Part shown: one piece after another, positions 8,949 through 16,608 of the stretch
How positions within the stretch are numbered: the stretch's first letter is position 1
Layout: each line of letters opens with the position of its first letter
NCBI GenBank assembly: GCA_003153055.1
Contig: PMBV01000027.1
Coordinates: 1-30,405, forward strand
Direction: 5' to 3'
Length of the DNA stretch: 30,405 nucleotides
Origin: Myxococcales bacterium
Lineage (GTDB): Bacteria > Myxococcota > Myxococcia > Myxococcales > Myxococcaceae
Position numbers and translations under genes: made by a program
Notes under the pieces: generated by a model
Seen by the model: only the letters and a program-made list of their open reading frames with translations
Databases searched by the model: none
What the model was told of the DNA's origin: nothing

Positions 8949-9632
8949 TCAACGCCCGAGGGCACCGGTCGCCGACATGGCCCCCGGCGACGTGGAGCTC
9001 TTCGTCAGGTAGAGCGTCATCAGCAGGCGCCCCCCGCCGAGGTCCTGATGTTTGGCCTGAACATTGGGGAGCGTTTCTCCCAGGTCGGACGCGAGGAGCG
9101 GGAGGTCTCTCTGGACCTGGCCGGTGCCGTCATCGATGATCTCTACCTTGCACGTCTGCGAGCGGCAGTCGATGTCGCGCAGTGTGTCTTTGAGCCCGTC
9201 GCGTGATTCGACGGCCGAGCGGATCGCCGCCGACGTCGGCGTGGACCACGTTGACTCGAGCGGCTCGCCTTGAAACTCCTCGTCCACCTTGGCCATGTGC
9301 TCATGCCACAGTCGCTCCTGCTCGGCGCGAGCCTCCGGCGTGCGCGGAGGCCGTGGCGGGGTGCCCTCGGCGAGCTTCTCCGCCGCCGAGGCAGAGTGCT
9401 TCTCCAGCTTCGCGCGAAGACCATTCATTTCGTCAGTGAGCTCCGACAGCCGCTGTCGTACCAAGGAGAGGTCTCGCTCCGAGGTCACTCGGACCGGCGG
9501 CCTCGTTGTCTCGGAGGCTGCTTCGACTTGGAGAACCCGCGCCCGCGGCGTGGCCTCTCCATTCACCCTTGTCGCCCAGTACGCGCTCAGGCCAACCGCG
9601 ATCACAACTGTCATGCTCAGTATCCATTTCAT
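8949..9632 (-). CDS. Membrane-anchored protein with paired-cysteine C-terminal domain
   Basis: The 227-residue product starts MKWILSMTVVIAVGLSAYW, an uncleaved anchor or signal segment. A charged stretch (52-85, predicted coiled coil) and a proline-rich spacer follow, then a domain with tryptophan at about 129 and DCRSQTCKVEI at 155-165. Two cysteines five apart in D-C-R-x3-C-x-V-E recur in a family of envelope proteins I associate with myxobacteria; C156 and C161 could form a disulfide if the domain is periplasmic. ATG 9632 is preferred over GTG 9638 because an AGGAG site ends five bases before it. The gene follows the secreted 156-residue protein by 42 bases on the same strand. No enzymatic motif is seen. 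Confidence 0.78.
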   Translation of the reverse strand: MKWILSMTVVIAVGLSAYWATRVNGEATPRARVLQVEAASETTRPPVRVTSERDLSLVRQRLSELTDEMNGLRAKLEKHSASAAEKLAEGTPPRPPRTPEARAEQERLWHEHMAKVDEEFQGEPLESTWSTPTSAAIRSAVESRDGLKDTLRDIDCRSQTCKVEIIDDGTGQVQRDLPLLASDLGETLPNVQAKHQDLGGGRLLMTLYLTKSSTSPGAMSATGALGR

Positions 9633-9674
9633 ATACACTCCTCGCGGATGACCCGAGAGCGCTGGGAAGGAGCG

Positions 9675-10145
9675 CTACGGCGTGACGGTGACGCCGAGAA
9701 TACGCCCGTTGTAGCTCGCTGGAATGTACGCGAGCACCGAGAAGTACGCGTACGCCGACCCGAGGGCCGAAGAGACGGTGAGTGGCACGTCCCACCAGCC
9801 CGATGCCCCGTTGGCGTTGCCGCTGACCGAGCCGAGGTAGACGCCGTTGTAGTTGTATGAGTAGAGCGTGAAGCTCGTGTTCTGGACACCGTAGTGATAG
9901 CCGTCCACCCACACGATGTAGCTCGTGGCGCCAGAGGGCAAGGGGTTGTGGTCGACCGACGCGATCACGTACTTTGCGCTCGCGGCGCTGGTCGCGACCC
10001 CGGAAGGCCAGTGCACCAGCGTCGCCTCATCGGAGCCGTAGTACGCTGTGAAGTTCGCGCCCTGCTGATTCAACTGAGTGGCTCCCGCATCGAACGACAG
10101 CCCGAGTGACAGAGACAATGCCAACAGCATGCGTGTGTTTTTCAT
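9675..10145 (-). CDS. Small secreted beta-rich protein, unknown function
   Basis: The product is 156 residues with a clear signal peptide (MKNTRMLLALSLSLGLSFDAGA, cleavage likely near residue 22). The mature part is rich in Tyr, Ser, Gly, Asn and Val with alternating hydrophobic residues (YIVWVDGYHYGV, FTLYSYNYNGVYLGSV, SGWWDVPLTV), which predicts an all-beta secreted or surface domain. ATG 10145 has GGAGG five bases upstream. The start faces the FHA-like kinase gene across a 378-bp divergent region, so it probably has its own promoter there. No cysteine pair, protease motif or known domain is visible, and I do not recognise the family. Base composition looks less GC-rich than its neighbours, partly because of Tyr, Asn and Lys codons. 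Confidence 0.75.
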   Translation of the reverse strand: MKNTRMLLALSLSLGLSFDAGATQLNQQGANFTAYYGSDEATLVHWPSGVATSAASAKYVIASVDHNPLPSGATSYIVWVDGYHYGVQNTSFTLYSYNYNGVYLGSVSGNANGASGWWDVPLTVSSALGSAYAYFSVLAYIPASYNGRILGVTVTP

Positions 10146-10523
10146 CGCAACCTCCGGTTTATGGTTTGAGACATGCCTGACCACTTCCAGGCGTTGCCAG
10201 CACGGTGGCGAGGGCGGGTGTGGATTGGCGTTCGATTCTCCGGCCGCACCGCGCCCGCTCATCTCCATCAACGGCACAGCCGGCAAAATGGATCTCGCGA
10301 GCGCGTACCGGCGCATCGGCGAGGTGCCTGTAACGCTCGGGCCGGTCCGTCGCCCCATGATCGCGGGCGTGTCCTCGCGGCTCGGGCTCAAGGGGCGCCA
10401 TGTGTTTGTCCGGCTCGCCAGACCGCGGGGCAAGCGATTCAGAGGGCGAGGCTCCCGGCTCTGAGAGGCTCACTGGCGAGTCGTCTCGCCCTCGGCCTAC
10501 GATTCGGAGTACGACGGTGATGC
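10146..10523. other. Divergent intergenic region (378 bp)
   Basis: No convincing gene lies here. Open frames in it lack ribosome sites and show no recognisable protein. Because the flanking genes point away from each other, it should hold promoters for both, but I cannot pick a confident -35/-10 pair or a clear operator. Confidence 0.5.
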
Positions 10524-12467
10524 ATGGACGAATACGAATTCATCCTGAGCGACAAAGAGGGCGGGACGCGAACCATTGCGTTCCCTTCACGTCGTTTCGT
10601 GGTGGGCGCGGGCTCCAAGTGCGAGCTCAGGTTCAGCGGCGTGGGGCTCTTCGCGGCGCACGCCGAGGTGTTGTTGGACCACCGCGGCCAGCCATGGGTG
10701 AAGGACCTGACGGGCCGAGGGCAAGTCTGGGTGAATTCGGTCGCGACCCCGCAGTCGATGATCCCGTCGGGGACGCTGGTGCGCCTCGGTGAGCTCGAGC
10801 TGACGGTGCACCTCCAGAGCTCCGCCGCGCTCGGCGAGACGAGCCGCACGCCCTCGGTCGAGACGAGCCGGCTTCTGCCGGGCACCATCATCGACCAGCG
10901 CTACCGGGTCGTTCGCAAGTTGGCGGCCGGCGGCATGGGCGAGGTCTATCAGGCCGAGCACATCCAGCTCGGCAAGGCGATGGCCATCAAGGTGATGCGG
11001 CCGGAGATGTCGCGCGATCCGGACTTCGTCGCCCGCTTCAAGCGTGAGGCCGTCGCCGCCAGCCGCATCGGTCAGCAGAACATCGTCGACATCTCGGACT
11101 TCGGGCAAACCGACGACGGACGCTTCTACTTCGCCATGGAGTACCTCGACGGGGAGACGCTGGGGGCTGTCGTCCACCGGGAGGGGGCGATGCAGCTCCA
11201 GCGGGCGGTGGGCGTGGCCGTGCAGGTGGCGCGCGCGCTCGTGGCGGCTCACTCGTTGGGCGTCGTTCACCGCGACATGAAGCCCGAGAACGTCATGCTG
11301 CTCCAGCGCCCCGGCCAGCCAGACTTGGTCAAGGTGCTGGACTTCGGAGTGGCCAAGGTGGCGACCGGCCAGGGGGACGGCGGGCACACCGCGATAGGCA
11401 TGGTCGTGGGGACTCCCCAGTACATGTCGCCGGAGCAGGCGAAGGGGATCGCCGTCGACGCGAGGACGGACATCTACGCGTTGGGGCTCATCTTGTACGA
11501 GTTGATCGCCGGGCGGCCGACCTTCAGCGGGGAGACGATGTCGAGCCTGATGGTGAAGCAGGTGACCGAGCCGCCGTCGCCGCTCGAGCCCGGCCCGTTG
11601 AGCGAGGTGCCCGGAGAGCTGGAGGAGCTCGTCTTCCGGATGCTGGAAAAGGACCCGGCGGCGCGGCCGCAGACGATGGACGAGGTGGCGGAACAGCTCG
11701 CTTCGGTGGAGGCGAAGCTGAGAGCCAAGGTGCCCCTCCGGGTCGCCTCGTCGATGGCGACGCCGTCACTGCCGAGGACGGCCGTGAAGGTGAGCGGCCG
11801 ACACCAATCGCTCGTGCCGCCGCAGCGAGCCAAGCCGCGGGCCGAACCGCCCGAGGAGGGGGGCCGCACCGACGAAGGCGAGATGCCCCGAGAGGAGGGC
11901 GAGACGCCCGACGACGACCTCGAGCTCCCGGGCCAGACGGCTTCCCGCGCGCGGTGGATCGGCCTGGCCGCGGTGGTGGTCGTCGTCGTGGTCGCCGCGG
12001 GCGCCGCCTTCCTGCTCCGCGGCTCCTCCCCGAGCGCCGTGGCTGAGCTCGAAGTGCGCCCGCCCCCTGCGCGTGAGGCCCTTGCGCGTGAGGTACCTGT
12101 GCTCCCGCCGCTGGCGAAGGTCCCGGTGCTCCCGCCGCTGGCGAAGGCCCCAGTGCCCGAGCCGGCGGTCGCGCAGAAGGTGACGAGGCGCGTCGACTCC
12201 AAGCCCTCCGGCGCCGACGTGTACAAGGACGGAGCGCTCATCGGCCGCACGCCGCTCGACGTCATGGGAGCTGAGGCCGAGGAGGTCGCCCTCCGCTTCG
12301 TCATCGCCCAGCACGAGGAAGCGAGCCGGACGGTGAGCTTCCGGTCGAAGGATGAGCTCGTGGTCGAGTTGAAACCGAAGGCTGCTGCCGTCCGCCCCAC
12401 GAAGCCGCGTCAGCCGGTCGACCAGGACGACGATGAGGTCCTCATCGATCGACCCCGGGCGCGCTGA
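10524..12467 (+). CDS. Membrane Ser/Thr protein kinase with FHA-like N-terminus and PEGA domain
   Basis: The 647-residue protein has an FHA-like sandwich (about 20-97), a complete Ser/Thr kinase domain (about 127-392), a charged linker, one membrane helix (about 478-498) and a PEGA domain (about 551-617: RVDSKPSGADVYKDGALIGR). The kinase looks active: glycine loop LAAGGMGEVY, Lys156 in AMAIKVM, HRDMKPEN (249-256), DFG 273-275 and GTPQYMSPEQ. Topology should place the kinase in the cytoplasm and PEGA outside, the usual bacterial receptor-kinase plan. The FHA-like segment lacks the Arg and Ser that normally hold phosphothreonine (VVGAGSKC and LFAAHAEV in place of GR and SxxH). The linker 524-541 has a short in-frame repeat of PVLPPLAK. 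The start is ATG 10524 with only a weak ribosome site. The gene converges on the lipoprotein gene 42 bases away. Confidence 0.95.
   Translation: MDEYEFILSDKEGGTRTIAFPSRRFVVGAGSKCELRFSGVGLFAAHAEVLLDHRGQPWVKDLTGRGQVWVNSVATPQSMIPSGTLVRLGELELTVHLQSSAALGETSRTPSVETSRLLPGTIIDQRYRVVRKLAAGGMGEVYQAEHIQLGKAMAIKVMRPEMSRDPDFVARFKREAVAASRIGQQNIVDISDFGQTDDGRFYFAMEYLDGETLGAVVHREGAMQLQRAVGVAVQVARALVAAHSLGVVHRDMKPENVMLLQRPGQPDLVKVLDFGVAKVATGQGDGGHTAIGMVVGTPQYMSPEQAKGIAVDARTDIYALGLILYELIAGRPTFSGETMSSLMVKQVTEPPSPLEPGPLSEVPGELEELVFRMLEKDPAARPQTMDEVAEQLASVEAKLRAKVPLRVASSMATPSLPRTAVKVSGRHQSLVPPQRAKPRAEPPEEGGRTDEGEMPREEGETPDDDLELPGQTASRARWIGLAAVVVVVVVAAGAAFLLRGSSPSAVAELEVRPPPAREALAREVPVLPPLAKVPVLPPLAKAPVPEPAVAQKVTRRVDSKPSGADVYKDGALIGRTPLDVMGAEAEEVALRFVIAQHEEASRTVSFRSKDELVVELKPKAAAVRPTKPRQPVDQDDDEVLIDRPRAR
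12093..12173 (+). repeat. 27-bp tandem repeat inside the FHA-like kinase gene
   Basis: Two nearly identical 27-base units (12093-12119, 12120-12146) encode V-PVLPPLAK twice. A third, degraded unit (12147-12173) encodes APVPEPAVA. It lies in the proline-rich linker between the membrane helix and the PEGA domain, so changes in copy number would change linker length without breaking the frame. Confidence 0.8.
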
Positions 12468-12509
12468 GGGCCCAAGGCCGGTCGACTGCGCCGGGCGCCG
12501 CGCTCGAGC

Positions 12510-15410
12510 TCAAGGTCCGACGGGGAACGCCGTCGAGGAGGAGCCGCCATCGGGCGACGTCGTTGCCGTGACGGTCACCGTACCGGCGGTCTGCCCCTTG
12601 AATCGGAACTGCAAGGACGATTGGCCGGTGGGGATAACCACGTGCGCTGGAAGACCAGCGATCGATCCACCCGACGAAGTGTTTTGCGTGAGATCGACGC
12701 CATAGTCGCTCGCCGTGTAAGCGTTGAGATCTATATATATGGTCCCGGTGCTGCTGACGCCTATTTGGCTCGTGCTGATCGATGATACGGCTGCTCGGTC
12801 GACGACGGTCGCGGTCGCGGTCAGGAGCTCACCGGCCACGCTGGTGGTGACCAATGTCTGGCCCGCCCCGACGGCCGTGAAGGGCACGGCGAGATTCGTC
12901 TGGCCCGCTGGCCAAACGAGCTTGAGCGGCGTGCCGGCGTCGGTCCCGGCGAAGCTGATGACGTTCGGAGTGCCCGTGGTGATGGTTGTGTTGGCCGCGT
13001 CTGTCTGCTGACTGGCGTTCAGGGCCAGGTAGCCGATATACCCCTTCTCCATCGTAGACATGCGAAGAGACATGCTGCGGCTCACCAGGGTGCCTGAAGC
13101 CGTGGCGCTGACGACGGTAGACACGGAACTGCCGCCGGGAATGCTCGCGGTGATTACAGAAAAACCAGCGCTCTTGTACGTGGCCCTCACCGACGCAGAT
13201 GTTGAACCGCGCGCGATGACCATGGAGCTCGGGGGCGCGAGAACGGACGGGTTGCTCGAGGTGATGCTCACGGTGGTGTCCGAGCTCGCTGCCCCGGTGA
13301 GGTAGACGCCGATCGTCGCGTCCGTGCCAACCAGGACGCTGGAGTACGGAGAGATGTAGACCTGACTGATGGTCGCCGGGCCGTTGGCCAGCACCGTGAA
13401 CGTGTAGTCGTAATGCGAGCTCCCGAGCGTCGCCGTGAGGGTGGCCGAGCCGGCCGTGCTTCCCCCGGTGACGGAGAACGAGGAGCCGTTCGTGCCCGTC
13501 GGGACGATGACGGACGCCGGGACCGTCAGCGCGCCTGAGGGAGCGACCGAGATCGAGACCGGGCTGTCGACCGGGGCCGTCGCCTGGAGGTTCACCGAGC
13601 AGGCGGCGGAGGTGCCCACCCAGACCTGGTCGCAGTACACGTACCGGACCGCGTTGCTCAAGAGCACCTGCAGCGAAGAGGAGAGCTTCGTCGTGCCGAC
13701 GGTCGCGGCGATGCTCACCTGTCCTGCCCCCAAGGCCGTGACGGGGACCGATGCCGAGCTCATGCCCGCCGGGATGATGACGCTGGCGGGCACGGTCGCC
13801 ACCTTGGGGTCGCTGGACTCGAGCGCCACCGTGACGTCGGTGGGCGTCGTGGTGAGGAGGTAGACATAGAACGTGGCTGCCTTGCCGACGAGCGCCGGGT
13901 TCGAGGACACGCCGACGCTCGACAACCCGTTGCTCTGGAGTATCTGCAGCGTGGTCGAGAGCTTCGTCGTGCCGACGGTGGCGGAGAGGGTCGCTCGTCC
14001 GGGGCCCGCCGCGGTGACGGGGAGCTGCACGGAGCTGGTGCCCGCCACGATGGTGGCGCTGGCGGGCACCGTTGCCACGCCGGGGTCGCTGGACTCGAGC
14101 GCGACCGTGACGTCGCTGGGGGTGGCCACGAGGAGGGAGAGGTACAGCGTGACCGCCTGACCCATGAGCACCGCGCTGGGGGACGCGCTGACGCTCGAGA
14201 GCACGTTGCTCTGGAGCACTTGGAGCGTGGTGGAGAGCTTCACCGCGCCGACGGTGGCGAAGATGGTCACCCGCCCGGAGCCCGAGGCCGTGACGGGCAG
14301 CAACACGGAGCTGGTGCCCGCGGGGATTGTGGCGGAGGCGGGCACGGTCGCCACGCTGGTGTTGCTGGATTCGAGCGCCACCGTCACGTCGCTGGCTCCC
14401 AATGCCAGGAGGCTGAGACGCAGCGTGGACGTCTGGCCGATGAGCGCCGTGCTGGGGGAGATGCTGATGCTCGAGAGCCCGTTGGTCTGGAGCACCTGCA
14501 GCGGGGTGGAGAGCTTCTCCGCGCCGACAGCCGCGGTCACGGTCGTCTGGCCGGGGCCCGAGACCGTGATGGGCAGCGACACGGAGATGGTGCCCGCCGG
14601 GACCACGGCGCTGGCCGGCACCTTCGCCACGTTGGGGTCGGCGGACTCGAGCGCCACCGTCACGTCGCTGGTCGCGGCGGCGAGCAGCACGAGGCGTAGC
14701 ACGGCCGGTTGACCAACGAGCACCGGGTTGGGGGACACGGAGACGCTCGAGAGCCCATTGGTGTCGGTCACGGTGACGACGCTCGAGGCGCTTACACTGC
14801 CGCGGGTCGCGGTGATGACCGCCGTACCCGAGGCGACGGCCTTCACCGCGAAGGTCGCCGAGGAGCTGTACGCCGAGATGATGGCGGTGGCGGGCACGGC
14901 GACGACGGCCGGGTCACTCGAGACGAGCGTCACCGGTTCATCGGCGCTGACGCGCGTGTTGAGAGACACGCTGCCGATGGACGAGGCCTGGGTCACCATT
15001 CGGCTGGAGACGCTCAGGCCGGAGAGCGCGACGGCCGCGACCACGGTCCCGGTCGCCTGGAGGCTCGCGCTGCCCAGGCTCGTGGAGAGCACGAAGGAGC
15101 CCGGGGAGACTCCGCTGAACTCGCCCTCGACCGAGCTGTGACCCATGAGCACCGTGACGCTCGCGGGGAAGGTCGCCACGCCCTGGTCGGTGTTGGTGAG
15201 ATTCACCGCCGTGTCGGCGGCGACCGGGTACCGGAGCTCCACCCGGAACTTGCCCCTGCTCGCCACGACGGCGTCGGTGAGGGCCACGCTCGAGAGCGCG
15301 GCGTCGCCCGGCACGAAGCCATAGACCGTCGGCAGCTGGCTCTGGCTGCACGCGCCCGAGAGCCCCGCGAGCACGAGCGCCGCGCTGGAGAAGAGACCGT
15401 TGGTTTTCAT
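12510..15410 (-). CDS. Large repeat-containing lipoprotein with Ig-like modules
   Basis: The 966-residue product opens with a lipoprotein signal, MKTNGLFSSAALVLAGLSGAC, with lipobox LSGAC, so it should be lipid-anchored in the envelope. The rest is a string of about ten Ser/Thr/Val-rich modules of 80-95 residues resembling bacterial Ig-like domains: each has a VG-Q/T turn, a DVTVALES-x-DP-VATVPAS core and a G-T-S-V-LPVTA segment. Four central modules are near-identical at exactly 92 residues each; outer ones diverge. One divergent module has two cysteines (YCDQVWVGTSAAC), a possible disulfide. ATG 15410 is chosen because the lipobox follows correctly and an AAGGA site lies five bases upstream; a longer in-frame extension is rejected. 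It follows the TPR/PEGA gene by 48 bases, probably in one operon. A surface-exposed spacer or adhesin role is likely but unproven. Confidence 0.88.
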   Translation of the reverse strand: MKTNGLFSSAALVLAGLSGACSQSQLPTVYGFVPGDAALSSVALTDAVVASRGKFRVELRYPVAADTAVNLTNTDQGVATFPASVTVLMGHSSVEGEFSGVSPGSFVLSTSLGSASLQATGTVVAAVALSGLSVSSRMVTQASSIGSVSLNTRVSADEPVTLVSSDPAVVAVPATAIISAYSSSATFAVKAVASGTAVITATRGSVSASSVVTVTDTNGLSSVSVSPNPVLVGQPAVLRLVLLAAATSDVTVALESADPNVAKVPASAVVPAGTISVSLPITVSGPGQTTVTAAVGAEKLSTPLQVLQTNGLSSISISPSTALIGQTSTLRLSLLALGASDVTVALESSNTSVATVPASATIPAGTSSVLLPVTASGSGRVTIFATVGAVKLSTTLQVLQSNVLSSVSASPSAVLMGQAVTLYLSLLVATPSDVTVALESSDPGVATVPASATIVAGTSSVQLPVTAAGPGRATLSATVGTTKLSTTLQILQSNGLSSVGVSSNPALVGKAATFYVYLLTTTPTDVTVALESSDPKVATVPASVIIPAGMSSASVPVTALGAGQVSIAATVGTTKLSSSLQVLLSNAVRYVYCDQVWVGTSAACSVNLQATAPVDSPVSISVAPSGALTVPASVIVPTGTNGSSFSVTGGSTAGSATLTATLGSSHYDYTFTVLANGPATISQVYISPYSSVLVGTDATIGVYLTGAASSDTTVSITSSNPSVLAPPSSMVIARGSTSASVRATYKSAGFSVITASIPGGSSVSTVVSATASGTLVSRSMSLRMSTMEKGYIGYLALNASQQTDAANTTITTGTPNVISFAGTDAGTPLKLVWPAGQTNLAVPFTAVGAGQTLVTTSVAGELLTATATVVDRAAVSSISTSQIGVSSTGTIYIDLNAYTASDYGVDLTQNTSSGGSIAGLPAHVVIPTGQSSLQFRFKGQTAGTVTVTATTSPDGGSSSTAFPVGP
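13659..14762 (-). repeat. Four tandem 276-bp (92-residue) repeats in the lipoprotein gene
   Basis: The units are 14487-14762, 14211-14486, 13935-14210 and 13659-13934 in reading order. A shared landmark (GGACTCGAGCGCCACCGT or a close variant on the plus strand) occurs at 13815, 14091, 14367 and 14643, a spacing of exactly 276 bases each time. Each unit starts (T/S)N-x-LSSVS or close to it and encodes one Ig-like module. Equal length and strong DNA similarity indicate recent duplication or ongoing homogenisation. Confidence 0.93.
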
Positions 15411-15458
15411 AGCTGTCCTTGCTTGAGAAGCGCTGTCTAGGGCCAATGGCGAATCGAT

Positions 15459-16460
15459 TCAGAAACGGAAGGGACCTATCTCTCCGACCTGCCGGTAGCT
15501 CAGGTAGCCGAGGATTCCGGTTGCCAGCACGGCCGCCGCCGCCCCGCCCGCGCCGATCCACGCCGCCGTGTTGGCCGAGTTGCCGTCGGAGACGAGCTGG
15601 TTGTAGTTGGCGATTCCTGTGTTGGTCTGAACCGGGCTGCTCCTCAGCAGGGTTGCTCCTTGATCGTACTTGCCCTTCGCGGAGAACCCCTCGGCGAGCG
15701 CGAAGGCGCCCAGGCCGACGGCGACCACCGCGGTGCCGCAGGCGATCCATCCGGGCGCCTTCGATCCCGTTCGGCCTGCGCCCCCGGCGATGGTCAAGTC
15801 GGCGGGTGGGCGCTCGACCGTTGCGCCGCGCGCGACGACCGTCTTCGGGGCCGTGCTGGTCGCCGGCACTGGGGGCACGTCCCTCGCCGCCCGCGGCGCG
15901 TCCGCCGGCGCCTTGAGCGGCCGGAGGTTGAAGCTCGCCTCCGCGCTCCCGCCCGGCAGCGGCACCTTGAGGCGGCGCTCCTCGGTCTCGTAGCCCTCCG
16001 CCTTGACGACGAACACGTGCTCCCCCGCGGTGAGCTCCAGGTAGACCGGCATCGACGCCTGCCGCACCTGGTCGACTCGCACCTCGGCCCCGGGCGGGTC
16101 GGCGAAGACGGCAATCTGCTGGAGCCCCTGTTCCTTGAGCCGGCGCTCCGCGTTCGCGATGTCTCCCTTCAAGAGGTCGTCTTGCCGAGCCGTCGGTTCG
16201 AGGCGCAGGTACTCCCTGAAGTACCGGAGCGCCTTGCCTGTCTCGTTGAGGCGCTCGTAGCACTTGCCGATGTTGTGGAGGCGCACCGTGTTCTTCCCCA
16301 GCTCGTAGGCTGCTTGGAACTTGGCGATGGCGAGGGAGTATTGGCGTTGCTTGAAGTGCGTCTTCGCAGCCGCGACGAGTTGGGCCTCCTCGGCCGTGCT
16401 CTGAGGCTGTGGACTCCCCGGCTGAGCTGCAATTGCTGCCGCGAGCAGAAATGCCAGCAT
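15459..16460 (-). CDS. TPR and PEGA domain membrane protein
   Basis: The 333-residue protein begins MLAFLLAAAIAAQPG, a signal peptide. Residues about 26-90 form a TPR pair (AKTHFKQRQYSLAIAKFQAA, then GKCYERLNETGKALRYFREY), 113-180 a PEGA domain (AVFADPPGAEVRVD, then LTAGEHVFVVKAEGYETEERR), then a Pro/Ala linker, and two hydrophobic helices (about 237-257 and 299-321) around a small loop rich in Asn and Gln. This plan is common in myxobacteria, often near Ser/Thr kinases, where TPR and PEGA are thought to bind partner proteins in the periplasm. ATG 16460 gives an intact signal peptide, although no ribosome site is obvious. The lipoprotein gene starts 48 bases downstream, so the pair is likely co-expressed. 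Confidence 0.87.
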   Translation of the reverse strand: MLAFLLAAAIAAQPGSPQPQSTAEEAQLVAAAKTHFKQRQYSLAIAKFQAAYELGKNTVRLHNIGKCYERLNETGKALRYFREYLRLEPTARQDDLLKGDIANAERRLKEQGLQQIAVFADPPGAEVRVDQVRQASMPVYLELTAGEHVFVVKAEGYETEERRLKVPLPGGSAEASFNLRPLKAPADAPRAARDVPPVPATSTAPKTVVARGATVERPPADLTIAGGAGRTGSKAPGWIACGTAVVAVGLGAFALAEGFSAKGKYDQGATLLRSSPVQTNTGIANYNQLVSDGNSANTAAWIGAGGAAAAVLATGILGYLSYRQVGEIGPFRF

Positions 16461-16608
16461 GATAGCGCAGCGTACCGCGTCCAGAGCCGTCAGGGAACCT
16501 TGCGCGCACAGGCGCCGGCCCCACCCATGCCATCCCGCGGGATCAAACCCCGCCTGGGAAAGCCCCAGTTCGTGTACAAGAGTTGCTTGGGAGCTGCTCG
16601 ACCGCCTG

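Noticed and set aside
12468..12509. Bidirectional terminator between the convergent kinase and lipoprotein genes
   Set aside because: GC-rich sequence with short self-complementarity only and no T-tract; nothing I can support in 42 bases.
14709..15440. Plus-strand frame opposite the lipoprotein, plus 14220-14699 with its own apparent repeats
   Set aside because: The periodicity is inherited from the 276-bp repeats of the real minus-strand gene; the translation is low-complexity.
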